From assembly GCA_030674185.1 (NCBI GenBank), contig JAPXFY010000031.1, positions 45,328,486-45,355,985 of the forward strand: DNA of 27,500 bases, read 5' to 3'. This stretch comes from Monoplex corrugatus. Taxonomy: Eukaryota; Mollusca; Gastropoda; Littorinimorpha; Ranellidae. The position numbers and the translations under genes were made by a program. Under the pieces are notes generated by a model. The model saw nothing but the letters and a program-made list of their open reading frames with translations, did not search any database and was not told where the DNA came from. Shown piece after piece: positions 1 through 9,063 of this stretch. How positions within the stretch are numbered: the stretch's first letter is position 1; the number at the start of each line of letters is the position of its first letter.

Positions 1-274
1 GACAACTTCATATGCGCTCCACCCAAGCCTGCCAGCCAGCAGTTATTTGACAGACTTCCTGCGCCTGCGCGAAACTCTATGCGCTGGTAAGGTTTTGGAA
101 TCGGGAAAGTGGTGAAGACTAAATAAGCTGGCACCACCGGAATCATGGAAACATTAAAGATGGGCAGCGAGCGAATTGGCCAGCAGTTTTTTTTTTAATG
201 TTGCAGGCTGGGATTAAACTCAGGATATCAGATCTTGCGTCCACGGCTGTAGCAAGCAGGGCACGTGAAAACAG
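1..274. other. Intergenic sequence, no gene seen
   Basis: No open frame of note and no recognisable domain in either strand. It holds a short T-run near 186-198. It adjoins a tRNA-like remnant to the right. Confidence 0.6.
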
Positions 275-342
275 TGTGGCTTTCTCGAGGACTGAACCCC
301 AACCCCTGAATTATGAGCGTGACGCTCTGACCACTGAGCTAG
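275..342 (-). repeat. tRNA-like (SINE head) remnant
   Basis: Read on the minus strand this stretch has an A-box-like motif (TAGCTCAGTGG, 331-341) and, about 35 bases on, a B-box-like motif (GGTTGGGGTTCAGTCC, 289-304). A CAT triplet lies between them in the anticodon-loop position. The stems are too poor for a working tRNA gene and a clean acceptor stem is missing. It is more likely the tRNA-derived head of a SINE or a decayed tRNA copy. Its neighbour at 343-428 is a dispersed repeat, so the two may be parts of one composite element. Confidence 0.45.
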
Positions 343-428
343 TGTCAATTTCTGTTTCAGTTTCTTCCAGATGACATCTCCACGCTCGGGATGAACTCCA
401 TAATTTTATGCACTGACGCTACCGGTGC
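343..428 (-). repeat. Dispersed element remnant leading into the 59-bp satellite
   Basis: On the minus strand this segment aligns with 15107-15195 read on the plus strand: both have CATGGCACC, a GACGTTAGCG-like block, a GGAnTTCATnCCGAG block, GGAGA(T/C) and then GAAACTGAAAC. It joins without a break to the first 59-bp satellite unit at 429. This is the left edge of the element whose inner part was amplified. From memory, similar TTTCAGTTTC-containing repeats are abundant in marine gastropods; that was not checked. Confidence 0.6.
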
Positions 429-1484
429 CATGTGATGGAGAAGATCCCAAATGATCATGTCACAAGCCTTAAGCCTGCACATAAACCAATATGATAGAGA
501 AGATTCAAAATGATCATGGCATAAGCCTTAAGCCTGCACATGAACCAGTATTATGGAGAAGATCCAAAATGATGATGACACAAGCCTTAAGCCTGCACAT
601 AAACCCATGTGATGGAGAAGATCCAAAATGATCATGGCACAAGCCTTAAGCCTGCACATAAACCCATGTGATGGAGAAGATCCAAAATGATGATGACACA
701 AGCCTTATGCCTGCACATAAACCCATGTGATGGAGAAGATCCAAAATGATGATGACACAAGCCTTAAGCCTGCACATAAACCCATGTGATGGAGAAGATC
801 CAAAATGATGATGACACAAGCCTTAAGCCTGCACATAAACCCATGTGATGGAGAAGATCCAAAATGATCATATCACAAGCCTTAAGCCTGCACATAAACC
901 CATGTGATGGAGAAGATCCAAAATGATCATGGCACAAGCCTTAAGCCTGCACATAAACCCATGTGATGGAGAAGATCCAAAATGATCATGGCACAAGCCT
1001 TAAGCCTGCACATAAACCAATATGATAGAGAAGATTCAAAACGATCATGGCACAAACCTTAAGCCTGCACATAAACCCATGTGATGGAGAAGATCCAAAA
1101 TGATCATGGCACAAGCCTAAAGCCTGCACATAAACCAATATGATAAAGAAGATTCAAAACGATCATGGCACAAGCCTTAAGCCTGCACATATGTGATGGA
1201 GAAGATCCAAAATGATGATGACACAAACCTTAAGCCTGCACATAACCCTGTATGATGGAGAAGATCCAAAATGATCATGGCACAAACCTTAAGCCTGCAC
1301 ATAAACCCATGTGATGGAGAAGATCCAAAATGATCATGGCACAAGCCTTAAGCCTGCACATAAACCCATGTGATGGAGAAGATCCAAAATGATCATGGCA
1401 CAAGCCTTAAGCCTGCACATAAACCCATGTGATGGAGAAGATCCAAAGTGATCATGGCACAAGCCTTAAGCCTGCACATAAACC
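429..1484 (+). repeat. 59-bp satellite array, block 1
   Basis: About 18 head-to-tail units of 59 bp. Each unit runs from CATGTGATGGAGAAGATCC through AATGATCATGGCACAAGCC and TTAAGCCTGCACATAAACC. Variants are shared between units: AATATGATAGAG for CATGTGATGGAG, GATGATGACAC for GATCATGGCAC, CAAACC for CAAGCC. One unit near 1187 lacks six bases. Two short open frames over this array are by-products of the repeat and are not genes. Confidence 0.95.
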
Positions 1485-1629
1485 CATGGCGACAGGCTCC
1501 GAGGGTATCCTGAAGGATGGCCTTGAACGGTTCGCCATGGCAACACGCGCGTTTGTAGCGTGTCAGCGTGGCCAGAAGCGGTTCCTGTTTGTCCACAAAG
1601 GTGTTGTCTTAAGCGGTACGAACTCATTG
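1485..1629. repeat. GC-rich spacer inside the satellite, copy 1
   Basis: A 145-bp non-satellite insert that interrupts the 59-bp array. It is repeated, by eye without change, at 2661-2805. It is richer in GC than the array (for example ACACGCGCGTTTGTAGCG). On the minus strand one frame is open across it and includes LLATLTRYKRACCHGEPF; another frame is open too. It ends with one unit of the 25-bp repeat found at 2783-3006 and then rejoins the 59-bp array in mid-unit. It might be a captured exon, a transposon piece or neither; no family is recognised. Confidence 0.8.
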
Positions 1630-2660
1630 GCACAAGCCTTAAGCCTGCACATAAACCCATGTGATGGAGAAGATCCAAAATGATGATGACACAAACCTTA
1701 AGCCTGCACATAACCCTGTATGATGGAGAAGATCCAAAATGATCATGGCACAAACCTTAAGCCTGCACATAAACCCATGTGATGGAGAAGATCCAAAATG
1801 ATGATGACACAAGCCTTAAGCCTGCACATAAACCCATGTGATGGAGAAAATCCAAAATGATCATGGCACAAGCCTTAAGCCTGCACATAAACCCATGTGA
1901 TGGAGAAGATCCAAAATGATCATGGCACAAGCCTTAAGCCTGCACATAAACCCATGTGATGGAGAAGATCCAAAATGATGATGACACAAGCCTTATGCCT
2001 GCACATAAACCCATGTGATGGAGAAGATCCAAAATGATCATGGCACAAGCCTTAAGCCTGCACATAAACCCATGTGATGAAGAAGATCCAAAATGATCAT
2101 GGCACAAGCCTTAAGCCTGCACATAAACCCATGTGATGGAGAAGATCCAAAATGATCATGGCACAAGCCTTAAGCCTGCACATAAACCAATATGATAGAG
2201 AAGATTCAAAACGATCATGGCACAAACCTTAAGCCTGCACATAAACCCATGTGATGGAGAAGATCCAAAATGATCATGGCACAAGCCTTAAGCCTGCACA
2301 TAAACCAATATGATAGAGAAGATTCAAAACGATCATGGCACAAGCCTTAAGCCTGCACATAAACCCATGTGATGGAGAAGATCCAAAATGATGATGACAC
2401 AAACCTTAAGCCTGCACATAACCCTGTATGATGGAGAAGATCCAAAATGATCATGGCACAAACCTTAAGCCTGCACATAAACCCATGTGATGGAGAAGAT
2501 CCAAAATGATCATGGCACAAGCCTTAAGCCTGCACATAAACCCATGTGATGGAGAAGATCCAAAATGATCATGGCACAAGCCTTAAGCCTGCACATAAAC
2601 CCATGTGATGGAGAAGATCCAAAGTGATCATGGCACAAGCCTTAAGCCTGCACATAAACC
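1630..2660 (+). repeat. 59-bp satellite array, block 2
   Basis: About 17 further 59-bp units, in the same orientation as block 1. The last part (about 2190-2660) repeats the order of unit variants seen before 1485, so a segment of 1176 bp containing both array and spacer was duplicated. The copies differ by the six-base gap near 1187 and a few substitutions. Confidence 0.95.
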
Positions 2661-2805
2661 CATGGCGACAGGCTCCGAGGGTATCCTGAAGGATGGCCTT
2701 GAACGGTTCGCCATGGCAACACGCGCGTTTGTAGCGTGTCAGCGTGGCCAGAAGCGGTTCCTGTTTGTCCACAAAGGTGTTGTCTTAAGCGGTACGAACT
2801 CATTG
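2661..2805. repeat. GC-rich spacer, copy 2
   Basis: Second copy of the 145-bp spacer, 1176 bp downstream of the first. Here the sequence continues into the full 25-bp array and does not return to the satellite. This is probably the ancestral junction and the copy at 1485 the rearranged one. Confidence 0.85.
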
Positions 2806-3006
2806 CGTCTTAAACGATACGAACTCACTGCGTCTTAAATGGTACGAACTCACTGCGTCTTAAATGGTACGAACTCATTGCATCTTAAATGGTACGAGCT
2901 CATTGCATCTTAAATGGTACGAACTCATTGCATCTTAAACGGTACGAACTCATTGCATCTTACACGGCACGAACTCATTACATCTTAAATGGTACGAACT
3001 CATTGC
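2783..3006 (+). repeat. 25-bp tandem array
   Basis: Nine units of 25 bp with core CTTAAATGGTACGAACTCAT followed by TGCGT or TGCAT. Early units have TGCGT and late ones TGCAT, so the array is sorted by variant along its length. One unit of it also ends the spacer at 1629. Confidence 0.93.
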
Positions 3007-3160
3007 TGTTTTGGTTGAAGTACCCCAAGCAGTCACCCTGAGCGCTTGATCCAAAAGATCTAAATTCTCTAGTACTGTGTTAGTTTCATACCCGCTGAGC
3101 GATTTGAACAAGTCTTTTCTTGGTGGTAAAGTTGATGGTGCTACTTCCCTAAATCGTGTT
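3007..3160 (-). other. Short open, coding-like stretch of unknown origin
   Basis: On the minus strand about 50 codons are open and include LPPRKDLFKSLSGYETN and LENLDLLDQALRVTAWG. The composition is protein-like, but there is no start, an in-frame stop lies upstream, and the frame runs into the 25-bp array and stops. No domain is recognised. It may be a decayed exon or transposon fragment linked to the spacer at 2661, which lies beyond the array on the same strand. Confidence 0.3.
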
Positions 3161-3845
3161 CAGTCTGGTCATTGGTGCCATTGCAACGCTGAAAAACCGC
3201 TCTAATTGGTACAAAATGAGGAGCAAGTTATTAACGAAACCAATTTGTTACGTGTCTTGCCTCCGGTAAACGAAACCCGAGACTCGTTCTGCGAGTGATC
3301 CAGACGGCGCCGGAAGGACCCAGACAGGATCCGCCTGTCTGTCATTTCCTTAGCGACTGGCGGAGCGGTGGGTGTCAGCACTGGCGACCACTGTCAACAA
3401 GTTCCTGGCACCTCTCTCTTCCGTCCTTCATCCCCCAGCTTCCCGCTCCCGCCCCCTCCCCCTCCCCCCTTCGCCCGTCTCTCCCTTTCCCATGCACACA
3501 GAGCCAAGCGACCAGGCCCCTGAAACATGCGGTAGGCTACCAATGATATATCTGTATGCACTGGCAGTGCAGACACTGTTGGTAGTCAGCTGTGTGTGAT
3601 CTGTGTTGGGTATTCCTGTCTGTGCACATCGGATGTCAACCATCGGCATGTTGTGAAGAAAGCGTACTCTCAAAGTGAGTGGAGTGTGAAATATAGGGCC
3701 CTGCACTCTTACAACACAAATACAATATCACCCTTGAACAATTACACCTAGTTTACCACACAGAGTTGTCGGACTTCGAAAACTTGGAAACTTCAGAAAA
3801 CTTGAGGAGGAAAAAAATGGATCAAACTTTGGTGACAACACATAG

Positions 3846-3846
<1 letters not shown>
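3161..3846. other. Intergenic sequence with a C-rich patch
   Basis: No gene seen. A pyrimidine-rich, C-run-rich patch lies at about 3445-3480. The short open frames here overlap on both strands and have no supporting features. Confidence 0.5.

Positions 3847-3939
<93 letters not shown>
3847..3939 (+). repeat. (TG)n microsatellite
   Basis: About 46 uninterrupted TG units. The sequence just before it (3815-3846) resembles 4070-4105, which lacks the expansion. Confidence 0.98.
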
Positions 3940-3941
<2 letters not shown>

Positions 3942-4377
3942 GTTAAAATGGACAGCTGCAGAGAGATGACCATCGAAAATCGAAAACAAAAATTCCAATG
4001 AAAAAAGAAGACTCATACAATCAAAGTAAAAAAATCCTTCAGGAAATATATAAAGACAAAACAACAACAAAAAGTGGATCAAACTTCAGTGAGAGCACGT
4101 AGACGCGTGTGAGTCTTCGATGGCTTTCACCTTGCAGCTGTAGAAATTTGTGAGAAAAAATCAAGGTTTGTGGCTGTTTATTATATTCACATAGAATAGA
4201 GAAGTAGAAAATGAAAGAGAGGATTCGGGATTTGAGGGAAAAGCCTGAAGATAAAACAAACAACACAAAAAACAAAACAGAACAAAACAACAACAAAACA
4301 TAACAAAACAAAAACAAAACATAGCTAAACAAAAACAGAGTCAGTCCATTAATCCATTCAAAAGATATTCAAAAGCT
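3940..4377. repeat. A-rich sequence with a duplicated segment
   Basis: The segment starting near 4070 (TGGATCAAACTTCAGTGAG, then CACGTAGACGCGTGTG) is a diverged repeat of 3815-3850 without the long TG run. At 4255-4325 there is low-complexity sequence of AAC and AAAAC blocks. No gene seen. Confidence 0.6.
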
Positions 4378-4906
4378 GTTTATCACATCGAAAATCTATG
4401 CATCATTTAAAACCATGACGTATAATAAATTCATAAATTTATCACATCGAAAATCTATGCATCATTTAAAACCATGACATATAATAAATTCATAAATTTA
4501 TCACATCGAAAATCTATGCATCATTTAAAACCATGACGTATAATAAATTCATAAATTTATCACATCGAAAATCTATGCATCATTTAAAACCATGAGTATA
4601 ATAAATTCATAAATTTATCACATCGAAAATCTATGCATCATTTAAAACCATGAGTATAATAAATTCATAAATTTATCACATCGAAAATCTATGCATCATT
4701 TAAAACCATGACGTATAATAAATTCATAAATTTATCACATCGAAAATCTATGCATCATTTAAAACCATGACGTATAATAAATTCATAAATTTATCACATC
4801 GAAAATCTATGCATCATTTAAACCATGACATATAATAAATTCATAAATTTATCACATCGAAAATCTATGCATCATTTAAAAACCATGACATATAATAAAT
4901 TCATAA
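4378..4906 (+). repeat. Second 59-bp tandem array (AT-rich)
   Basis: Nine units of 59 bp, two of them 58. The unit holds ATCACATCGAAAATCTATGC, ATCATTTAAAACCATGACG and TATAATAAATTCATAAATTT. Units are nearly identical, differing mainly at the ACG/ACA/AG position, so the array is young or homogenised. It contains the palindromes ATGCAT and ATAAATTTAT. It is unrelated in sequence to the array at 429. Confidence 0.96.
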
Positions 4907-5255
4907 ATGATGTTTTCTAACACAGGATTGGCGGACGTGTACAAAGAATTGGTAGACATGTAGATGGTGATAGTGAACGCCAAACCAAGAGACATCCATG
5001 CTCATCTGTCTGTATAGCACAAATATTGTGTCATGTGAAGTGTATTTCAAAACTCTTTGCTCCAGGGATATATTTTTTTTTCTTCGGAAGTTGATCGATG
5101 TCCTCAGCTTGCGTTTGCTGATCGATGCAGTGATATTGTATTTGCCGCTTGTGAAGAATTAATGTTTGTGAAGAGCTGTTGTAAAAAAATCAGTTCAATG
5201 CCATGAATGAATGTGTTTGTCTGTTTGTCTATTTATTTCCATTCATGTGCTGGTC

Positions 5256-5256
<1 letters not shown>
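4907..5256. other. Intergenic sequence
   Basis: Mixed unique sequence with no supported gene, RNA or repeat. Confidence 0.5.

Positions 5257-5292
<36 letters not shown>
5257..5292 (+). repeat. (TTG)n microsatellite
   Basis: About 12 TTG units. Confidence 0.97.
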
Positions 5293-5293
<1 letters not shown>

Positions 5294-5299
5294 TGTATG

Positions 5300-5371
5300 T
5301 ATGTATCGTTCGATATTTCTTTTAACGTCTGTTCACATATGTGCTTTTAGACGATTATGTATGTATGCGTG

Positions 5372-5468
<97 letters not shown>
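5300..5468 (+). repeat. TTTAACGTC element followed by (TG)n
   Basis: The segment 5305-5366 has CGTTCG, TTTAACGTC, TTCAC, GTG and TTAGACG in order, and runs directly into a (TG)n tract (5367-5468). The same order of blocks stands before the (TG)n tract at 7257. The blocks TTTAACGTC and GACG could pair as a weak hairpin. Likely a dispersed element with a TG-prone end. Confidence 0.7.
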
Positions 5469-5573
5469 CACGTAAAATATGAAAAAGAAGTGATTTATAA
5501 CAATTGAAGGAAACAATCTACGATCAGTCTTTGGAAAGGATCCACTAGGGACCAAACATACAACATTAAAATC

Positions 5574-5691
5574 AGAACGCGTATTTGATGATATGACAAG
5601 ACAAGACAAGACAAAACAAGACAAGACAAGACGAGACAACATTTGTGTCTCTCTTATCTTGTCTTGTCTTGTCATATCAAATACGCGTTCT
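5574..5691. repeat. Small fold-back (inverted repeat)
   Basis: The left end AGAACGCGTATTTGAT and the following ACAAGACAAG run are the reverse complement of the right end, which finishes ATATCAAATACGCGTTCT. The left arm has three extra bases (GAT). The loop is about 50 bp. The arm is close to the outer part of the larger fold-back at 17119-17554 (AGAACGCATATTTAAT, then ACAAGACAAGACAGG), so this is probably a short member of that family. Confidence 0.8.
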
Positions 5692-5697
5692 GGTTGG

Positions 5698-5728
5698 GTT
5701 TGTTGTTGTTGTTGTTGTTGTTGTTGTT
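5698..5728 (+). repeat. (TTG)n microsatellite
   Basis: About ten TTG units directly right of the fold-back. Confidence 0.95.
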
Positions 5729-5773
5729 CCAATTTACTTGAATGCTGGCAGTGACTTCGATTCAGACTTCAGA

Positions 5774-6389
5774 GACAAATGTGACCCACCACTAAGTCAG
5801 TCTTAACTAGCATTTTGGGCATTTTGAGATATACATATCACTGGACAGTGTACATTCTGCTGATTATTTTGGTACTTGAATAAAGCTTGAACTAAAAAAA
5901 AAAATGTAGAAGTTATGTATGTTTAAAGTCATTAAGTTGTATGACGGCCATTTTGAGAAAACGGCCTCTAAAGTTTTTGTGTGCTCTTCTACACATTTTC
6001 CTTAAAATTCTTTATTTGGTGGCTTTGACCCAGTTTGTTTCTAATTTTCGCTGTCATTATCTGAAAGGTGCACCAAAGAGCTTTCCATCAGTATATTACA
6101 TGTGCGGGTACTGTACAGGTTACTGTTCATAATAAGAGACAAAAATAGGTACTTGGTCGGAAATTGCGTTCCTTCTGCTACGATCAGTGCATTAAAATAC
6201 CATTTTAAATTGATTAATAATATTTTTTCAAGAAAAAAAAATTCTGTGGGGGATAGATTATAGTCTACAGAAATCATTTTTGAGAAAAAGTCAAAACACC
6301 CCAGATAGACCCTCAGTCACCTTTTCAGCTCCTAGTGCTGTTCGACTGACTGCGAGTTAAGACTGATTTCGTGGTGGGAAGTCACAAAT
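5774..6389. mobile_element. Non-coding element with terminal inverted repeats (MITE-like)
   Basis: The left end contains CCCACCACTAAGTCAGTCTT followed by AACTAGC (5785-5811). The right end (6352-6378), reverse-complemented, reads CCCACCACGAAATCAGTCTT followed by AACTCGC, with three differences in 27. Weaker similarity (TGTGA) continues outward on both sides. The interior of about 540 bp is AT-rich and has no credible gene; the open frames of 60-80 codons inside lack support. Size, inverted ends and lack of coding suggest a MITE or other non-autonomous DNA transposon. A clean target duplication was not found, so the superfamily is open. Confidence 0.6.
5878..5904 (+). promoter_or_regulatory. 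Polyadenylation-like signal followed by an A-run
   Basis: AATAAA followed about ten bases later by eleven A residues. It could be the scar of a processed-RNA insertion or chance in AT-rich DNA. It lies inside the MITE-like element. Confidence 0.3.
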
Positions 6390-6695
6390 AGTTTGTGAAG
6401 TTGTTTTATGTTTAGCTGCAGAACGTTGTCATTCCACTGTAAGAAAAAAAAAGCTTTAGACATGCGATTAGTATCTTGTAAAATTGAAAATTGAAAGGAA
6501 GAATACTTTGGATGGTATGCTGGGGGCGGCTGAGGGCAGAAACTTGAACCAAACTTCAAACGACATAGGTGTGTGTGAAGTGTGTTAATGGGAAGTGAAA
6601 GCCATAGAAACTTCTGAAAAACTTTGAGGCTTGCCAATGACATTTTCTTGTAAAGTGGAACACTGTGAGAGGGAAAGAAAGGCTGGACAACAGTT

Positions 6696-6718
6696 GTGTT
6701 GTGTGTGTGTGTGTGTGT

Positions 6719-6805
<87 letters not shown>

Positions 6806-6815
6806 GTGTGTGTGT

Positions 6816-6847
<32 letters not shown>

Positions 6848-6955
6848 GTGTGTGAGGAAAGAGAGGAGTGTGTGTGTGTGTGTATGTGTGTGTGGTGTGT
6901 GTGTGTGTGAGGAAAGAGAGAGAGAGTGTGTGTGTGTGTGATGTGTGTGTGTGAT
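6696..6955 (+). repeat. Interrupted (TG)n tract
   Basis: Long TG runs broken by GG, TT and A changes, with AGGAAAGAGAG interruptions near 6853 and 6910. Open frames across it on both strands (up to about 250 codons of His-Thr or Val-Cys) are repeat translations, not genes. Confidence 0.97.
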
Positions 6956-7070
6956 GTGTGAGGAAGAGAGAGATGTGTGTGTGTGGTGGAGGATGGTAGA
7001 GTGAGATGATGTAAGAGAGAGAAGGAGAGGAGAGGAGAGAGAGAAGAGATGAGAGAGAGAGAGAGAGAAG
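6956..7070 (+). repeat. GA-rich low-complexity tract
   Basis: Purine-rich sequence of GAGAGA and GGAGAGGAGA blocks that follows the TG tract directly. Confidence 0.9.
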
Positions 7071-7189
7071 TGTTTGACCGAATGCAAAGGAAATCCCCCG
7101 TAAGTGCAATGAACCTTAAATAAATTTATTTTCTAAGGGACTGGGCCGCTTCCAAGTCATGAGTCCTGCATGCCCGCTGCGATCGACAG
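7071..7189. other. Short unique spacer with a palindrome
   Basis: Contains the perfect 14-base palindrome AAATAAATTTATTT near 7117. No gene seen. Confidence 0.5.
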
Positions 7190-7260
7190 TGTGTGTGTGT
7201 GTATGTGTTCGTTCGTTGCTTGATTTAACGTCTTTTCACTATAAGTGATATTAGACGGAT

Positions 7261-7325
<65 letters not shown>

Positions 7326-7328
7326 GTG

Positions 7329-7363
<35 letters not shown>

Positions 7364-7365
7364 GC

Positions 7366-7400
<35 letters not shown>

Positions 7401-7502
7401 TGTGTGTGTGTGTGTGGGCGTGTGGGTAGGTGGGTGAGTGTGTGTGTGTGTGTATGTGTGTGTGTGTGTGTGTGGTAGGTGTGTGTGTGTTTGTGTGTGT
7501 GT

Positions 7503-7553
<51 letters not shown>

Positions 7554-7577
7554 TGTGTGTAGGTGGGTGGGTGGGTG
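7190..7577 (+). repeat. TTTAACGTC element followed by a long (TG)n tract
   Basis: A second copy of the element at 5300: GTTCGTTCG, TTTAACGTC, TTTTCAC, AGTGATATTAGACGG (about 7208-7259), followed by roughly 300 bp of interrupted TG repeats ending in GGTGGGTGGGTGGG (7562-7576). The open frames here are translations of the repeat. Confidence 0.85.
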
Positions 7578-8244
7578 TGAATGAGCATCCATACTTTTGC
7601 CGGGAAGTTGGAATCGATAACGGATACTTGCTGATATGTCAATAAGAAATGATATGATAGTGATCATATTTAGAGTAAATTATGAATTAAGACAGATATA
7701 CAGGATAATTGCCTTCTAAGAGCCCTTCTGAGCACAATCATCGCTTTTAGTCGCGGATTCAGAACGAGTGAGAGACCCCCCCCCCCACCCCTCGTAAGGG
7801 GACTACCCCCTCCCCCATGAACCAGTGACACCCCAAACCCCAACCTGAATCGATCTTAAGCACGGAAGCGAAAGATGAAACCAGATTGAAGTCACCGTGA
7901 GATCAGGACATGAAGGCCACAGAATCTGGGACAGTGTTCACCTTGCTGTAAGGATTGGAAATGTTTATAATAATGGATGTGATACTCAGGGTGCTGTGGA
8001 GTTCTATCTAGGGGTGAAACTGATTGACAGGAATCAGAAGATATCCTGACGTCAACCAGGCCCGAGAGATACACACTACTTGCTGTGTTGATCAGGAAGT
8101 TTGAACAACTCTTTAATTACGCATCCGGAAAGTTGATCAGACTCGGCTGGTGGTCCCCGTCCTCCAGCAAGTCCATAGCACACTTAACTCCTCTCGGTAA
8201 AAGCCGGTCTTGGCTGAAAAATTCCCCTTTTTTTTGATCGATGA
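7578..8244. other. Intergenic sequence with a C-rich patch
   Basis: No gene seen. Ten Cs in a row near 7777 and further C-runs up to about 7816 could form an i-motif, with a G-quadruplex on the other strand. The short minus-strand frame at 7892-8074 has no support. Confidence 0.45.
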
Positions 8245-8708
8245 GAAATGTCTATCAATTAACACCAGGAAGAGAATTCTTCAATGTTATGTAGAACCGA
8301 TTCCGTTGTACGGATGCAAAGCGTAGACAGTCAACACGTAAAGTCAGAACATTATTGAGGCAGCTGAAATGTGTTTCTAGGAACAATGTTATGAGTTCCT
8401 GGACGGCAAAGAAAATAAACCAGACAATCTTGAAAGAGGCAAACACAGAAAAAATATTAACGAAGAAGATTAGGGAAAAAACAACATTTATAGGACATTT
8501 TATGAGGCAAGAGAGATATGAGCACCTAGTCACGACAGTAAAGCTGGAGGGAAAAAAGAGCACCAGGTAGACCCAGGGAGAAAATATTGGACGGACTGCG
8601 CAGTGGATGAAGACAGAGAGAGTGGGAGATGTCCCTGCAGCGACAAAAGATAGATTCGTATGGAAGGCCATGATCGCCAATGCCATGCAGCGGGGCATCT
8701 GATGATGA

Positions 8709-8728
<20 letters not shown>
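8245..8728 (+). mobile_element. Truncated LINE, copy A (C-terminal part of the reverse-transcriptase ORF)
   Basis: Translated pieces on the plus strand match the C-terminal part of a non-LTR retrotransposon polyprotein: CLSINTRKRILQCYVEPI, LYGCKA, then WTAKKINQ, FIGHFMRQE, LEGKK and a closing ATKDRFVWKAMIANAMQRG. This is the family whose copies also lie at 11557, 15551, 16323 and 24295. The catalytic part is missing (5' truncated). The remaining frame is broken: a TAG where tryptophan is expected, a TAA after TVNT, and frameshifts near 8380 and 8570. It ends in (TGA)n that begins with the stop codon itself. The clade (RTE-like or Jockey-like) is not certain. Confidence 0.85.
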
Positions 8729-8740
<12 letters not shown>

Positions 8741-8745
8741 ATGGG
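8699..8745 (+). repeat. (GAT)n and (GGT)n tail of LINE copy A
   Basis: About nine GAT units followed by GGT units, placed exactly at the LINE 3' end; every copy in the window ends this way. Confidence 0.9.
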
Positions 8746-9063
8746 GGAGCGAAGTCACGACCTCTAGGTCAATAGTCCGTGGGTAACCACTTTGCCACAA
8801 TGACTGGTCTACATTTTTTCCTTGATGTCTTGTCTGCCTGCTTGGTTGGTTGGTTGGTTGGTTAGTTTTCATTTGCTTCGAGTTGTGTTCGTTTGTTTTG
8901 TTTTAGCTTGTTGTGTTATTGTATCTTTTTTGTTTTTATTGCCATGCTTCTCTGTGTAAGTCTTGTTATGTTTTGATTTATTTTGGTTCCATTTTGTTTT
9001 GTTTTTAGTTTTGGTTTGGATTCTGAAGAGCCGTCCACTCTTCTCAATAGTTTCAATAGAGCG
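8746..9063. repeat. T-rich sequence with (TTGG)n
   Basis: Five TTGG units at about 8842-8862, then T-rich sequence with TTTTG blocks to about 9010. No gene seen. The L2-like LINE may begin somewhat before 9064, but no protein similarity is visible there. Confidence 0.6.

Noticed and set aside
275..342. Functional tRNA gene
   Set aside because: A and B boxes are recognisable but the acceptor and other stems do not pair well, and it is joined to a dispersed repeat.
429..2660. CRISPR-like array of regular repeats
   Set aside because: Units are contiguous with no unique spacers, and the sequence is clearly eukaryotic.
5878..5904. Processed pseudogene ending in AATAAA and an A-run
   Set aside because: No protein similarity upstream, and the site lies inside an element with inverted ends; kept only as a weak signal.
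6332..7109. Long His/Thr/Ser-rich open frames on the minus strand
   Set aside because: They are translations of (TG)n and GA repeats, open in several frames at once, with no non-repeat domain.
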